This document shows positions 35,596 through 54,890 of a DNA stretch of 64,000 nt, one piece after another; the first letter of the stretch is position 1, and each line of letters starts with the position of its first letter. The DNA lies in the NCBI GenBank assembly GCA_027038835.1, contig JALWGC010000013.1, positions 35,621-99,620 on the forward strand, read 5' to 3'. The notes beneath the pieces were generated by a model that had not been told where the DNA came from, did not search any database, and saw only the letters and a list, made by a program, of their open reading frames with translations. This DNA is from Helicobacteraceae bacterium (GTDB lineage: Bacteria; Campylobacterota; Campylobacteria; Campylobacterales; Sulfurimonadaceae). The translations under genes were made by a program, and so were the position numbers.

Positions 35596-37686
35596 TTACG
35601 CGTTTCTCTTTTTGATGATCTCTTCCGCAACGTTTCTTGGAACTTCTTCGTAATGATCGAATTCCATAGAGTATGTCGCACGACCTTGAGTAGCACTTCT
35701 TAGGTCTGTAGAGTAACCGAACATCTCAGAAAGTGGAACGAAAGCATCGACGATTTTGTTTCCGCTTCTATCGCTCATAGAGTTGACCTGTCCACGTCTT
35801 CTGTTAAGGTCTCCGATAACATCACCCATGTATTCTTCAGGAACTTCCACTTCGACTTTCATCATAGGCTCGAGGATTGCAGGATCGGCTTTTTTCGCAC
35901 CCTCTTTGAATGCCATAGAACCGGCAAGTTTGAACGCCATTTCAGATGAATCGACTTCGTGGTAAGAACCGTCATAAAGGGTAACTTTGACATCTTCGAT
36001 AGGATATCCTGCAAGTACACCGTTTTGCATCGCTTCTTCGACACCTTTTTCAACCGCTGGGATGTACTCTTTAGGGATAACACCACCTTTGATTTCGTTA
36101 ACGAACGTAAACCCTTCACCCGGCTCAACCGGCTCGATTTTGATAAACACATGACCGAATTGACCGCGACCACCGGATTGTTTCGCGTATTTGTACTCTT
36201 GATCGACCGGTTTTTTGATCGTTTCGCGGTAACTAACTTGCGGCGCACCAACTTCAGCTTCCACTTTGAACTCACGTTTCATACGGTCAACGATAATCTC
36301 AAGGTGCAACTCACCCATACCGGAGATTATAGTCTGACCTGTTTCTTCGTCCGTGTGAACTCTAAAACTTGGATCTTCCGCTGCAAGTTTTGCAAGCGCG
36401 ATACCCATTTTCTCTTGGTCCGCTTTTGTTTTTGGCTCGACCGCAACGGAGATAACCGGTTCTGGGAATTCCATTCTCTCCAACACCACTTTGTCCTCTT
36501 CTGAACAAAGAGTATCACCTGTTGTAGTGTATTTAAGACCGACAACCGCACCGATTTCACCCGCGTAGATCTCTTTGATCTCTTCACGTTTGATCGCATG
36601 CATTTTCATGATACGACCTACACGCTCTTTTTTCTCTTTCGTAGAGTTGAGTGTGTATGAACCAGCTTCCAAGCTACCGCGATATACACGGATGAAAGTC
36701 AATTGCCCAACGAACGGGTCGGTCATAATTTTAAATGCAAGTGACGCGAATGGACCGTCATCAGTAGATTCGACAAAGACCTCTTGATCAGGATCGTCCA
36801 TCTTCGTACCGCGAATCGGCGGAACCTCAGTAGGTGCTGGGAGATAATCGACAACGGCGTCAAGAAGTGTTTGAACACCTTTGTTTTTAAACGCGGTACC
36901 ACACGTCATCGGAACGATTTCCATCCCTACTGTCGCTTTTTTGATACCTCTCATAATCTCTTCGGTTGTAAGCTCTTCACCCTCCATGTATTTTTCCATA
37001 AGGTCTTCGTTAGCTTCACATGAAGAGATCTCTTCGATCATCTTTTCTCTGTACTCTTCCGCTTTTTCGGCAAGTTCAGGACGGATATCTTGCTCATGGT
37101 ACGCCGAACCCATAGCCGCTTCAGCGTCCCATACGATCTCTTTCATTTTTACAAGATCGATAACACCTTCGAAGTTATCCTCAGCACCGATTGGAAGTTG
37201 GATAGGTACCGGATTCCCTTTGAGTCTTTCACGAATCTGTTTTTCAACTTCGTAAAAATCAGCACCCGTTCTGTCCATTTTGTTTACAAAAACGATAGAT
37301 GGAACACCGTATCTGTTTCTTTGTCTCCAAACCGTTTCGGACTGTGGCTGAACCCCACCGACCGCACAGAAAACGGAAACCGCACCGTCAAGTACACGCA
37401 TAGAACGTTCAACTTCGATCGTGAAGTCAACGTGCCCCGGAGTGTCGATGATGTTGATCTGTTTTCCTCTCCATTCACATGTAGTAGCCGCAGAAGTGAT
37501 CGTAATCCCTCTTTCTTGCTCCTGTTCCATCCAGTCCATAGTGGCGGCACCGTCGTGAACCTCACCGATTTTGTGCTCGACACCGGTATAGAAAAGGATT
37601 CTTTCCGTAGTGGTCGTTTTACCGGCATCGATGTGTGCCGCGATCCCGATATTTCTGAGATCTTCGAGTTTATGACTTCTTGCCAT
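35596..37686 (-). CDS. fusA: Elongation factor G
   Basis: EF-G drives ribosomal translocation with GTP hydrolysis. G-domain motifs: [24 protein letters not shown] and NKMD. The 696 residues comprise all five domains. It is third in the str operon, 9 bases after rpsG. Confidence 0.97.
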   Translation of the reverse strand: MARSHKLEDLRNIGIAAHIDAGKTTTTERILFYTGVEHKIGEVHDGAATMDWMEQEQERGITITSAATTCEWRGKQINIIDTPGHVDFTIEVERSMRVLDGAVSVFCAVGGVQPQSETVWRQRNRYGVPSIVFVNKMDRTGADFYEVEKQIRERLKGNPVPIQLPIGAEDNFEGVIDLVKMKEIVWDAEAAMGSAYHEQDIRPELAEKAEEYREKMIEEISSCEANEDLMEKYMEGEELTTEEIMRGIKKATVGMEIVPMTCGTAFKNKGVQTLLDAVVDYLPAPTEVPPIRGTKMDDPDQEVFVESTDDGPFASLAFKIMTDPFVGQLTFIRVYRGSLEAGSYTLNSTKEKKERVGRIMKMHAIKREEIKEIYAGEIGAVVGLKYTTTGDTLCSEEDKVVLERMEFPEPVISVAVEPKTKADQEKMGIALAKLAAEDPSFRVHTDEETGQTIISGMGELHLEIIVDRMKREFKVEAEVGAPQVSYRETIKKPVDQEYKYAKQSGGRGQFGHVFIKIEPVEPGEGFTFVNEIKGGVIPKEYIPAVEKGVEEAMQNGVLAGYPIEDVKVTLYDGSYHEVDSSEMAFKLAGSMAFKEGAKKADPAILEPMMKVEVEVPEEYMGDVIGDLNRRRGQVNSMSDRSGNKIVDAFVPLSEMFGYSTDLRSATQGRATYSMEFDHYEEVPRNVAEEIIKKRNA

Positions 37687-37695
37687 TTGTTATCC

Positions 37696-38166
<471 letters not shown>

Positions 38167-38268
38167 TTAATCCTCTCTTCAATTTGTCGTTTCAAATTTA
38201 CTCAAAGTGTTTCGTAGAACTACTCCACCCTGTGCTCGCTTGAAATCTGTTAGTTTTTTTAAAGAAAC

Positions 38269-38643
38269 TTATTTTTTAGGTTTCTTAGTACCGTATTTAG
38301 AACGTGAAACGGTTCTGTTAGCAACACCTGCCGTATCGAGTGCACCACGAACAATGTGATACTTAACACCCGGAAGGTCTTTCGTTCTACCGCCACGTAC
38401 AAGAACGATAGAGTGCTCTTGAAGGTTGTGACCTTCACCCATGATGTATGAGATAACCTCATAACCTGAAGTCAATCTAACTTTAGCAACCTTTCTCAAA
38501 GCGGAGTTAGGTTTTTTTGGCGTTGTAGTATATACTCTCGTACATACACCGCGACGCTGTGGACAGTTGACAAGAGCCGGTGATTTAGACTTTTTGATCA
38601 CCTTTTTACGCTCTTTACGAACCAATTGGTTGATTGTAGGCAT
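38269..38643 (-). CDS. rpsL: 30S ribosomal protein S12
   Basis: S12 (124 residues). The start is set at [15 protein letters not shown]. The streptomycin-relevant lysines lie in the wild-type segments [13 protein letters not shown] and [10 protein letters not shown]. It opens the str operon. Confidence 0.97.
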   Translation of the reverse strand: MPTINQLVRKERKKVIKKSKSPALVNCPQRRGVCTRVYTTTPKKPNSALRKVAKVRLTSGYEVISYIMGEGHNLQEHSIVLVRGGRTKDLPGVKYHIVRGALDTAGVANRTVSRSKYGTKKPKK

Positions 38644-38712
38644 ACAATTCCTTTCAAATTTTTTTCCAGTAGTGTAATCCCTCGCCAAAGAGTAGCGGGA
38701 ATTTAACTTGGA

Positions 38713-38718
38713 ATTATA
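38713..38718 (-). promoter_or_regulatory. -10 box of the rpsL-rpsG-fusA operon
   Basis: TATAAT on the minus strand, about 70 bases upstream of the rpsL ATG, with A/T-rich DNA upstream. It suggests the str genes have their own promoter after rpoC. Confidence 0.5.
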
Positions 38719-38796
38719 TTAAAGTTCTATTTAAAATAAGCTTATTTTTAAAAATGTAGGAAAATACTGAGAAGATTGGTAATGGGTGGAGAGAGG

Positions 38797-47466
<8,670 letters not shown>

Positions 47467-47476
47467 TTAATAATAG

Positions 47477-47635
47477 AAGAGATGACGGCGTCCCGTCCCT
47501 CTTGGCACAAATGGCTTTTTTGCCACACAGCGCAAGTGCTGTTTATACCTGGCGGTATAAACGGACAAAGGGCACTTTCACTAAAAGACCTCCGTCTTTT
47601 CGCAAAAGAGCCCATATTTTCGGGCAAAGCCCGAA
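47477..47635 (-). promoter_or_regulatory. Hairpin chain in the rplL-rpoB gap
   Basis: At least five hairpins are visible. They are 47477-47503 (AAGAG.GACGG stem), 47512-47525 (TGGC/GCCA), 47541-47562 (GTTTATACC/GGTATAAAC), 47583-47600 (AAAAGAC/GTCTTTT) and 47619-47635 (TTCGGGC/GCCCGAA). None ends in a U-run on the minus strand. In Escherichia coli this gap holds an attenuator and an RNase III site; a similar processing role is possible here. Confidence 0.55.
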
Positions 47636-47655
47636 TGAAGAAAGAGTAAGAGAAC

Positions 47656-48030
47656 TTACTTAAGCTCGACGCTTGCCCCAGCCTCTTCAAGTTGTTTTTT
47701 CGCTTCTTCAGCAGTCTCTTTATCAACACCTTCTTTGATAGTAGATGGAGTTGACTCAACAGCTTCTTTCGCTTCTTTAAGACCAAGACCTGTAAGAGCG
47801 CGAACAGCTTTGATGACGTTGATTTTCTTAGCACCAGCATCGGTAAGAACAACGTCGAATTCAGTTTTTTCTTCAGCAGCAGCACCAGCGTCACCACCAG
47901 CAACACCAGCAACAGCTACAGGTTGTGCAGAAACACCGAATTTTTCTTCGAACTCTTTTACAAGCTCAGACAATTCAAGTACAGAAAGACCTGAAATATA
48001 CTCTAATACATCTTCTTTAGTTACAGCCAT
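47656..48030 (-). CDS. rplL: 50S ribosomal protein L7/L12
   Basis: L7/L12 (124 residues) has the N-terminal dimerisation helix ([22 protein letters not shown]), the Ala/Gly-rich hinge, and the C-terminal factor-binding domain ([22 protein letters not shown] pattern). It forms the L10(L12)n stalk with the adjacent rplJ product. Confidence 0.96.
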   Translation of the reverse strand: MAVTKEDVLEYISGLSVLELSELVKEFEEKFGVSAQPVAVAGVAGGDAGAAAEEKTEFDVVLTDAGAKKINVIKAVRALTGLGLKEAKEAVESTPSTIKEGVDKETAEEAKKQLEEAGASVELK

Positions 48031-48080
48031 TATAGCTCCTTTTCTATTTTTCTTTTATTTTATTTCAAAAGAGTGCCAGC

Positions 48081-48566
48081 TTATGCCGCCTCTTCTTCTT
48101 TTTTCTTTCTAAGCGCATCGAGACCAAATACAAAGTTTGTAAGTGGTGCCATCCAAGTTGCAGCGAGCATACCAAGAAGCTCTTCGCGTCCCGGAAGTTT
48201 TGCAAACGCTTCGATTTTCGCAACATCAGCAGGTTCTTTATCAAGATAACCGGCTTTGATTACGAATTTGTCGCTTTTTTTCGCAAAATCTGCAGCGACT
48301 TTCGCAGCGGCGATAACATCGTCAGACCATACGAAAATGTTAGTGTCTTTGATTTCGACACCTTCCATGCCTGCGTTTTTAAGTGCTATAGTTGCAAGTG
48401 TATTTTTGACAACTTGTACTTTCGCATCTTTAGCGCGCGCTGATTTACGAAGCTCTTCAAGCTCGCTTACGGTCAAACCTTTATAATCACAAATGACAAC
48501 CGCAGTTGTATTTGCGAAATCGTTCGTAAGCTGCTCGATAACTTCAGCTTTTTTCGCTTTTAGCAT
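48081..48566 (-). CDS. rplJ: 50S ribosomal protein L10
   Basis: L10 (161 residues) carries the stalk. The start at MLKAKKAEVIEQL (48566) is preceded by AAAGGAGAAAC. The frame stays open seven codons upstream, inside the leader. Regulated by the structured leader upstream. Confidence 0.95.
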   Translation of the reverse strand: MLKAKKAEVIEQLTNDFANTTAVVICDYKGLTVSELEELRKSARAKDAKVQVVKNTLATIALKNAGMEGVEIKDTNIFVWSDDVIAAAKVAADFAKKSDKFVIKAGYLDKEPADVAKIEAFAKLPGREELLGMLAATWMAPLTNFVFGLDALRKKKEEEAA

Positions 48567-48710
48567 TGTTTCTCCTTTCTGGACCAAGAAACTTCAAGAA
48601 GGGTGGCAAAGCCTGATTAAGTGCCAAAGCACCCCTATCTATCTCCAGCCCAAGATTCCAGATTTTCGAATCAACGAAAATCTTTACTTTAAGATACGCT
48701 ATCTTAAAAT
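48567..48710 (-). promoter_or_regulatory. L10 (rplJ) leader RNA
   Basis: The 5' leader contains TTTAAGATA/TATCTTAAA (48688-48708), AGATTTTCG/CGAAAATCT (48660-48683) and a folded GGGTG/CACCC region (48601-48636) just before rplJ. This matches the arrangement of L10 leaders, where the L10(L12) complex binds and represses translation. The assignment is by position and structure only. Confidence 0.55.
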
Positions 48711-48719
48711 AAAAACTTT

Positions 48720-48747
48720 CAAAAAACTCTTCGGCAAAAGCCGAAGA
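48720..48747 (-). terminator. Intrinsic terminator or attenuator between rplA and rplJ
   Basis: TCTTCGGC-TTTT-GCCGAAGA followed by GTTTTTTG on the minus strand, starting directly after the rplA stop. It is a canonical 8-bp GC-rich stem with U-run; partial read-through into rplJ is expected. Confidence 0.7.
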
Positions 48748-49449
48748 TTATTTGATATCCATCAACTCTGTAGTATCGAGCGTGATAGCAGGGGACATCG
48801 TAAGGCTAAGAGCACCGTTTTTGATGTATCTACCTTTCGCGCTAGATGGTTTTTGTTTGTTGATTGCAGTAACGAAAGCTTCGAGATTCTCTTTGATTTG
48901 CTCGGCAGAGAAGCTCGCTTTACCGATACCTGCGTGGATATTCCCTTTTTTATCAACACGGAAATTCACTTGACCGCCTTTAACGTTTTTAACGGCAGTA
49001 GCGACGTCTGGAGTTACAGTTCCAGTTTTTGGGTTAGGCATCAAACCTTTTGGCCCGAGGATTCTACCAACTTGACCGACAAGACCCATACAATCAGGTG
49101 CAGCGACGACAATGTCGAAATCGATTTTACCATCTTTGATATCAGCGACAAGCTCGTCTGTACCTACGATATCCGCACCGGCTTCTTTTGCTTCGTCCGC
49201 TTTAGCGCCTCTAGCGAAAACGGCAACTCTAACCGTTTTACCGGTACCGTGAGGAAGAACAGTCGCACCGCGAACCATTTGGTCAGCGTGTCTTGGGTCA
49301 ACGTTGAGGTTAAGTGCAACTTCAACAGTTTCATCGAATTTTGCGCTTTGAAGCTCTTTTACTTTTTCACTTGCTTCTGCAACGCTGTATTCTTTGTTTT
49401 CAATTTTTTCGATTAATTGCTTGTATCTTTTTGAAATCTTTTTAGCCAT
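48748..49449 (-). CDS. rplA: 50S ribosomal protein L1
   Basis: L1 (233 residues) has the family segments [41 protein letters not shown] and [19 protein letters not shown]. It binds 23S rRNA in the L1 stalk. Confidence 0.96.
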   Translation of the reverse strand: MAKKISKRYKQLIEKIENKEYSVAEASEKVKELQSAKFDETVEVALNLNVDPRHADQMVRGATVLPHGTGKTVRVAVFARGAKADEAKEAGADIVGTDELVADIKDGKIDFDIVVAAPDCMGLVGQVGRILGPKGLMPNPKTGTVTPDVATAVKNVKGGQVNFRVDKKGNIHAGIGKASFSAEQIKENLEAFVTAINKQKPSSAKGRYIKNGALSLTMSPAITLDTTELMDIK

Positions 49450-49524
49450 TTTTCAAACCTTTGTAAAAATTCTACCACTTTTTAGACAGACGCTGTGGTT
49501 GGCGACTTGTTAGTTAGGAGGAGA

Positions 49525-49950
49525 TTATTCTTTAATCTCGATCCCCATACTTCTTGCACTACCTTCGATAGTTCTAGCGGCAGCTTCTTTGTCGTCAGTG
49601 TTAAGATCTTCTATCTTTTGCTCGACGATTTGCATAACTTGCTCTTTAGTGAGGCTTCCCACTTTGTTTTTAAGTGGGTTGTCGCTCCCTTTTTTGATAC
49701 CGGCAGCTTTCATAATAAGCTCAGATGCCGGTGGCTGTTTCGTTATGAACGAGAAGCTTCTATCGTTGTAAACGGTAATGACAACTGGAACTTTGAATCC
49801 CATTTTATCTTTCGTTTTCTCGTTGAACGCTTTACAAAATTCCATAATGTTAACGCCTCTTTGACCTAGGGCAGGACCTACCGGTGGTGCCGGGTTAGCT
49901 TTACCCGCTTCGATTTGAAGCTTGATGTAATCCATGACTTTTTTTGCCAT
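49525..49950 (-). CDS. rplK: 50S ribosomal protein L11
   Basis: L11 (141 residues) begins [43 protein letters not shown], the diagnostic start. It lies 26 bases downstream of nusG. Confidence 0.96.
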   Translation of the reverse strand: MAKKVMDYIKLQIEAGKANPAPPVGPALGQRGVNIMEFCKAFNEKTKDKMGFKVPVVITVYNDRSFSFITKQPPASELIMKAAGIKKGSDNPLKNKVGSLTKEQVMQIVEQKIEDLNTDDKEAAARTIEGSARSMGIEIKE

Positions 49951-49976
49951 CGCTTTTCCTTTGTGTTGAAGTTAAG

Positions 49977-50504
49977 TTATATAATTTTTTCTACTTGCGT
50001 GTAAGAGATATCCACAGGAGTGGCTCTTCCGAAAATAGAAACGTTGAGTTTGAGCGTACCGTGTTCGAGGTCGTATTCGTCAACCGTGGCGGTAAAGTTC
50101 GCAAACGGCCCGTCGATAATACGCACCATCTCTCCTCTGTCGAAGAATACTTTCGGTTTTGGAGCAGCACGGTTGTTCACTTTATCCAAAATGACTTGAA
50201 TATCGTTTTCGCTAAGTGGAGTCGGTTTGTTCCCCTCACCGATAAAACCGGAAACTTTCGGCAACGACTGGATAAGATGCTGAATGTTTGTGTCAAGATC
50301 GATTTTCGCAAAAACGTAACCGCTATAAAGTGAGCGCTCACTCACTTTCTTCTTACCGTCTTTGACTTCGATCACATCTTCTGTAGGAACGATTACGTCC
50401 GTGATTTTATCTTCAAGACCCATCTCTTTTACAAGATTGAGAATCGCCTCTTTTACCGCTCTATCGCTGCCGTAGGTTTGTATAGAATACCACTGATGTG
50501 CCAT
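49977..50504 (-). CDS. nusG: Transcription termination/antitermination factor NusG
   Basis: NusG (175 residues) has the NGN domain (HQWYSIQTYGSDRAVKEAI, YSGYVFAKIDLD) and a KOW domain starting FFDRGEMVRIIDGPFANFTATVDEYD. It links RNA polymerase to Rho or the ribosome. It follows secE with a 9-base gap. Confidence 0.95.
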   Translation of the reverse strand: MAHQWYSIQTYGSDRAVKEAILNLVKEMGLEDKITDVIVPTEDVIEVKDGKKKVSERSLYSGYVFAKIDLDTNIQHLIQSLPKVSGFIGEGNKPTPLSENDIQVILDKVNNRAAPKPKVFFDRGEMVRIIDGPFANFTATVDEYDLEHGTLKLNVSIFGRATPVDISYTQVEKII

Positions 50505-50513
50505 TATGTTCCT

Positions 50514-50693
50514 TTAACCCAGAATTGCTGAAACGATAGACGACATGATAAGATCGACCAAAGCCAAAAAAGCAGCAACAGCCGACACCACGACTACGAC
50601 ACTTATGAAAGCCTGCTTGACTTGCGGTTTAGTCGGGAAAATTACTTTGGCAAGTTCGAGTTTCGCGTCTTTGAAAACTTTTGCTATATCCAT
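50514..50693 (-). CDS. secE: Preprotein translocase subunit SecE
   Basis: A 59-residue protein, starting MDIAKVFKDAKLELAKVIFP, with one membrane helix at about residues 28-55 (VVVVVSAVAAFLALVDLIM). The short single-helix form is usual outside enterobacteria. Position between tRNA-Trp and nusG confirms it. Confidence 0.93.
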   Translation of the reverse strand: MDIAKVFKDAKLELAKVIFPTKPQVKQAFISVVVVVSAVAAFLALVDLIMSSIVSAILG

Positions 50694-50760
50694 CTTATCA
50701 CTTTATATTGATCTTCATTTCTTATACAAAAAGCTCGTAAGCCTTTCGAATAAAAAATGG

Positions 50761-50836
50761 TGGCAGGCGAGGAGGGACTCGAACCCCCAACCATCGGATT
50801 TGGAATCCGGCGCTCTACCATTGGAGCTACTCGCCT
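50761..50836 (-). tRNA. tRNA-Trp (anticodon CCA)
   Basis: The cloverleaf reads on the minus strand from AGGCGAG to the encoded CCA. The anticodon loop TTCCAAA sits between CGGAT and ATCCG, and the T-arm is GGGTTCGAGTCCC. Confidence 0.95.
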
Positions 50837-50839
50837 AAG

Positions 50840-50880
50840 AGTACACAAGATGAAATTATAATTTCATCTCTTTGTGTACT
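50840..50880 (-). terminator. Long palindrome overlapping the rpmG stop codon
   Basis: AGTACACAA.GATGAAAT on one side and ATTTCATC.TTTGTGTACT on the other make a hairpin of about 17 pairs with a small internal bulge and a 4-base loop. It covers the last codons of rpmG, 4 bases from tRNA-Trp. It may separate the rpmG mRNA from tRNA-Trp by processing; no U-run follows. Confidence 0.5.
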
Positions 50881-51008
50881 GTATGCTCTCTACAGAATTT
50901 GCAGTATTTTCTTACAGAAAATTTCTCTGTATGAGTCTTTTTATTTTTCGTTGTGTGATAGTTACGTCTTGTACACTTCTCACAACCAAGGTGGATAATA
51001 TCTCTCAT
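50856..51008 (-). CDS. rpmG: 50S ribosomal protein L33
   Basis: A 50-residue protein starting MRDIIHLGCEKCTRRNYHTTKN, with a second pair in YCKFCREH. The CxxC...CxxC zinc ribbon marks the C+ paralogue of L33. Usual position between tuf and secE in this phylum. Confidence 0.94.
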   Translation of the reverse strand: MRDIIHLGCEKCTRRNYHTTKNKKTHTEKFSVRKYCKFCREHTVHKEMKL

Positions 51009-51046
51009 AATTTACCTCTTAGTTGGGTAATTCGCTAAAAAGCGAA

Positions 51047-52246
51047 TTACTCGATGATTTTAGATACGACACCCGCACCTACAGTTCTACCACCTTCACG
51101 GATAGCGAACTTAGTACCTTGCTCGATAGCAATTGGGTGGATAAGTTCTGCAGTGATAGCAACGTTATCACCAGGCATAACCATCTCAGTACCTTCTGGA
51201 AGTGTGATCGCACCAGTAACGTCAGTTGTTCTGATGTAGAACTGTGGTCTATAACCGTTGAAGAATGGAGTATGACGTCCACCCTCTTCTTTGCTTAGTA
51301 CATAGATCTCAGCTTCGAATTTAGTGTGTGGAGTGATTGAACCCGGTTTACAAAGAACTTGACCACGCTCAACTTCGTCTTTTGCGATACCTCTAAGGAG
51401 AACACCACAGTTGTCCCCAGCGACACCACAATCCATCTCTTTTCTAAACATTTCAACACCGGTTACGGTAGTGCTTTGAGTGTCGCGGATACCAACGATC
51501 TCTACGTTGTCACCAACACAAACTTGTCCACGCTCGATTCTACCTGTAACAACCGTACCACGACCAGAGATAGAGAATACGTCCTCAACCGGCATCAAGA
51601 AATCTTTGTCAGTTTCACGTTGTGGCTCAGGGATGTACTCATCTACAGCGTCCATAAGCTCGAGAATTTTTTCTCCCCACTCACCGATGTTACCTTCTTT
51701 AGCTTCTTCAAGAGCTTTAAGTGCAGAACCGGCTACAACTGGAGTGTCGTCACCCGGGAACTCGTATTGATCGAGAAGCTCTCTGATTTCCATTTCGACG
51801 AGCTCGAGAAGCTCTTCATCGTCAACCATATCAGCTTTATTCATGAAAACAACGATGTATGGTACACCAACTTGCTTAGAAAGAAGGATGTGCTCTCTTG
51901 TTTGTGGCATCGGACCGTCCGCTGCAGAAACAACGAGAATAGCACCGTCCATTTGAGCAGCACCTGTAATCATGTTTTTAACATAGTCGGCGTGTCCTGG
52001 ACAGTCAACGTGTGCATAGTGTCTTTTGTCCGTTTCATACTCGACGTGAGAAGTAGCGATCGTAATCCCTCTTTCTCTTTCTTCTGGAGCGTTATCGATT
52101 TGGTCATAATCCATAAGCTCAGCTTCACCTTTAGTTGCAAGTACCGCTGTAATTGCAGCTGTAAGTGTAGTTTTACCGTGGTCAACGTGACCGATAGTAC
52201 CGATGTTTACGTGCGGCTTCGTACGTTCAAACTTTTCTTTTGCCAT
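51047..52246 (-). CDS. tuf: Elongation factor Tu
   Basis: EF-Tu (399 residues) delivers aminoacyl-tRNA. GTPase motifs: [18 protein letters not shown] and NKADM. Only one tuf copy is seen in this window. The gene has its own promoter upstream and a tRNA gene beyond it. Confidence 0.97.
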   Translation of the reverse strand: MAKEKFERTKPHVNIGTIGHVDHGKTTLTAAITAVLATKGEAELMDYDQIDNAPEERERGITIATSHVEYETDKRHYAHVDCPGHADYVKNMITGAAQMDGAILVVSAADGPMPQTREHILLSKQVGVPYIVVFMNKADMVDDEELLELVEMEIRELLDQYEFPGDDTPVVAGSALKALEEAKEGNIGEWGEKILELMDAVDEYIPEPQRETDKDFLMPVEDVFSISGRGTVVTGRIERGQVCVGDNVEIVGIRDTQSTTVTGVEMFRKEMDCGVAGDNCGVLLRGIAKDEVERGQVLCKPGSITPHTKFEAEIYVLSKEEGGRHTPFFNGYRPQFYIRTTDVTGAITLPEGTEMVMPGDNVAITAELIHPIAIEQGTKFAIREGGRTVGAGVVSKIIE

Positions 52247-52281
52247 AAGTGTCCTCCGACTTGTTATTAAATAGAATTGGA

Positions 52282-52287
52282 ATTATA
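52282..52287 (-). promoter_or_regulatory. -10 box of tuf
   Basis: GGTATAAT on the minus strand, 36 bases upstream of the tuf ATG. Confidence 0.5.
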
Positions 52288-52295
52288 CCAAAAAA

Positions 52296-52478
<183 letters not shown>

Positions 52479-52604
52479 TCGTAAACGTTTTAAATATTAG
52501 CGATCGTGAAAGACTCTTAATACATCTCATATTTTAAATGATTGATTAAAAGTGTACTTTGAAGCAGATCAACATTATACTTCAGCTTCCAGAATCTTAA
52601 AAGG

Positions 52605-52681
52605 TGGAGCGGGTGAAGGGACTCGAACCCTCGACAACCTGCTTGGAAGGCAGGAGCTCTAGCCAACTGAGCTACACCCGC
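52605..52681 (-). tRNA. tRNA-Gly (anticodon TCC)
   Basis: The minus strand starts GCGGGTG and ends CCA. The anticodon stem CCTGC/GCAGG holds loop CTTCCAA. The flanks CTTAAA (52596-52601) and TTTAAG (52686-52691) extend the stem. Confidence 0.95.
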
Positions 52682-52691
52682 ATGATTTAAG

Positions 52692-52776
52692 TGGTGGTCA
52701 GGGGTGGATTCGAACCACCGAACCCATAGGGAGCAGATTTACAGTCTGCCGTCGTTGGCCACTTGACTACCTGACC
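52692..52776 (-). tRNA. tRNA-Tyr (anticodon GTA)
   Basis: An 85-base tRNA with a long variable arm. The anticodon stem CAGAC/.TCTG surrounds GTA, and CCA is encoded. TTAAG and CTTAA sequences just outside extend the acceptor stem. Confidence 0.95.
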
Positions 52777-52821
52777 ACTTAATTCTGGTCTAACACTGTT
52801 TCTAATATTTAGCCAATTTCA

Positions 52822-52898
52822 TGGTGCCGCAACGAGGATTTGAACCCCGGGCCTGCTGATTACAAATCAGCTGCTCTAGCCAGCTGAGCTATTGCGGC
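52822..52898 (-). tRNA. tRNA-Thr (anticodon TGT)
   Basis: The minus strand starts GCCGCAA and ends CCA. The anticodon loop TTTGTAA lies in a GCTGA/TCAGC stem. CAATTTCA (52814-52821) and TGAAATTG (52905-52912) form an eight-pair outer stem. Confidence 0.95.
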
Positions 52899-52919
52899 TT
52901 GCTGTGAAATTGAGCCAGA

Positions 52920-52925
52920 ATTATA
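52920..52925 (-). promoter_or_regulatory. -10 box of the Thr-Tyr-Gly-Thr tRNA cluster
   Basis: CTATAAT on the minus strand preceded by a T-poor but A/T-rich stretch, 22 bases upstream of the first tRNA. Confidence 0.5.
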
Positions 52926-52958
52926 GTCGATTTTTTTTTCAATGTCAAGAGTTTTTGA

Positions 52959-54881
52959 CTAAAATTTCAAAATTTTTTTGTCAGTTACTATAATCGGGTT
53001 ATATTTCTCCCCCAATCGTTCGATTTCCGTTATCATTTGATTGAGATACAACGGTTTGATATGGTTGATATAGAGTATGATATTTTTTCTTTTCAACCCT
53101 TCGAGTTTGTCAAAGAGCAGTTTGGGAGTAAGATGCTTACTGACTAGTGCGAGTTTTTCCATATCGGAGGGGAAAGAGCATTCGACCATAAAAGCGCTTA
53201 TCGACTCATCTTCGTTTAGACGCTCTATGGCGTTGTCTATCTCGAGAGTATCCGATGTTATCATAATCCCTCTGCCGTTTTTTCTATATATATAGCCGCA
53301 ACTTGCCACCGTATGATCGGTCGAAAACGCTTCGATCGTTTCGTTTTCCCCTATGGGGTATTCTTCTCCAAGATCGATGGTTCGATACTCTATACACATC
53401 CCCTCCCCGTTGACAAGAGGGATTTTGGAAAAATCGGGCCAGATGGCATCGTTGAAAAAATGTTTTTTAAGCGCTTCGATCGTTTCTTTTTGGGATGCGA
53501 TGCACAAAGGGCTCTTGAGCTCTGCGTAATAATCATCCAGCACATACGCGATATCGGAGATATGATCGAGGTGGGAATGGGTCAGCCAAATGGTATCGAG
53601 CTCCACGCTGAACTCTTCAAGAGTATCGAGAATGTTCCCTGCGTCTATCACATGCCTGTCGTTGAGCAAAAACGATGTCGTTCCAAACCCTTTGAGCTTT
53701 GTCCCATACGCTCCAAGCACTCGGATACTCGCTCCTTCGGCGGCAACTTTTTTGGAGTTTTCTTCGAACTCGTCTTTGAAGCGTTCTCGTACCTCCAAAA
53801 TCTTTTCGCTGTTTTCGAAAAAAGCATCGACAAGTTCAGGGTCGAAATGTTTTGCACGCTCCTCTTTGATAAGATTGAAAATCTTCTCAAGCGGCCAAGC
53901 TTTTTTATATACTCTGTCGCTTCCAAGCGCATCGAATACGTCCGCCAAAGCGGTAATGCGCCCGTAGATATGGATATCCTCGCCGCTCAATCCCCTTGGG
54001 TACCCGCTTCCGTCCCACTTTTCATGGTGTTGGTGCGCAACGATAGACGCGGCTTGCAGCAATGGGCGGTTGGAGTGGCGGATCATTTCGTAACCAAGCT
54101 GTGCGTGTGTCTCCATGATTTTGCGCTCGCTTTTGGTAAAGCGCCCCGGTTTTTTCAAAATCTCATCGGGTATGGCGACTTTTCCTATATCATGCATCGG
54201 GCTGGCTTGTTTCAAAAGTTCCGCTTCCTCTTCATCCATGCCGATAGCGAGTGCCAATATCTTGCTGTACTCCGCCACCCTTTTTACATGATTGCCCGTT
54301 TCTTTGCTTCTGCTCTCGCCGATAGCACCCATCGTGAAAACGACCTCTTTTTGGGTGTCTTGAATCTCTTGAGAGAGTTTCGCCGAAATCAACGTTTCCG
54401 CAGCGTATGTCGAAGCGAGCATCAGCCTTTGCATATCGCGCTCGTCGAAATCGACCCGCGAGCCTAAATGGTTTATCGCTTGAAACGCTCCGATGATCTT
54501 GTTTTCGTTATCGAACATCGGAATCACCATGACCGACTTGGTCTTGTACCCCGTCTCTTTATCTATTTGCGGATTGAAACGCGGGTCTTTGTACGCATCT
54601 TCGATGATAACTTTTTCACCCGTTTTGATGGCATACCCAACAATTCCCGAATCTATGGGTATCTCTACGCTTTGCATATCATGTGCGACTTTCGTCCAGA
54701 GTTTTCCTCTTTCTTCATCGACCACCCAGACGGTACATCTGTCCGCCCCCGAGAGTGCGCGTCCCATATTCGCAAGCGCTTCCAAAATCTCGTCGTAATC
54801 ACGCAACGAAGAGATTTCGGTAAGATAGACAAAAATCATCTCCAACAATTCGTCCGCGCCAAGTTCTCTTGAAATTCGCAT
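52959..54881 (-). CDS. GAF / HD-GYP / metallo-beta-lactamase-fold phosphodiesterase
   Basis: This 640-residue cytoplasmic protein fuses three modules. A GAF sensor occupies residues ~25-165. An HD-GYP domain (~185-370) keeps HDIGK at 230-234 and HHEKWDGSGYP at 285-295, so c-di-GMP hydrolysis is expected. A C-terminal metallo-beta-lactamase fold (~385-640) carries THSHLDH at 434-440, FSTDHTVASCGY, MITSDTLE and ILYINHIKP. Its HxHLDH pattern resembles class II 3',5'-cyclic nucleotide phosphodiesterases (yeast PDE1 type). It is the last gene of an operon with an adenylate cyclase 9 bases upstream. The cAMP activity is inferred, not shown. Confidence 0.78.
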   Translation of the reverse strand: MRISRELGADELLEMIFVYLTEISSLRDYDEILEALANMGRALSGADRCTVWVVDEERGKLWTKVAHDMQSVEIPIDSGIVGYAIKTGEKVIIEDAYKDPRFNPQIDKETGYKTKSVMVIPMFDNENKIIGAFQAINHLGSRVDFDERDMQRLMLASTYAAETLISAKLSQEIQDTQKEVVFTMGAIGESRSKETGNHVKRVAEYSKILALAIGMDEEEAELLKQASPMHDIGKVAIPDEILKKPGRFTKSERKIMETHAQLGYEMIRHSNRPLLQAASIVAHQHHEKWDGSGYPRGLSGEDIHIYGRITALADVFDALGSDRVYKKAWPLEKIFNLIKEERAKHFDPELVDAFFENSEKILEVRERFKDEFEENSKKVAAEGASIRVLGAYGTKLKGFGTTSFLLNDRHVIDAGNILDTLEEFSVELDTIWLTHSHLDHISDIAYVLDDYYAELKSPLCIASQKETIEALKKHFFNDAIWPDFSKIPLVNGEGMCIEYRTIDLGEEYPIGENETIEAFSTDHTVASCGYIYRKNGRGIMITSDTLEIDNAIERLNEDESISAFMVECSFPSDMEKLALVSKHLTPKLLFDKLEGLKRKNIILYINHIKPLYLNQMITEIERLGEKYNPIIVTDKKILKF

Positions 54882-54890
54882 ATTTTTTCC

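Noticed and set aside
48493..49416. 307-codon plus-strand frame over rplA and the rplJ leader
   Set aside because: It overlaps rplA completely and has no family features.
53313..54467. 384-codon plus-strand open frame opposite the HD-GYP gene
   Set aside because: The minus-strand frame has intact GAF, HD-GYP and metallo-beta-lactamase motifs; the plus-strand one has none and no start signals.
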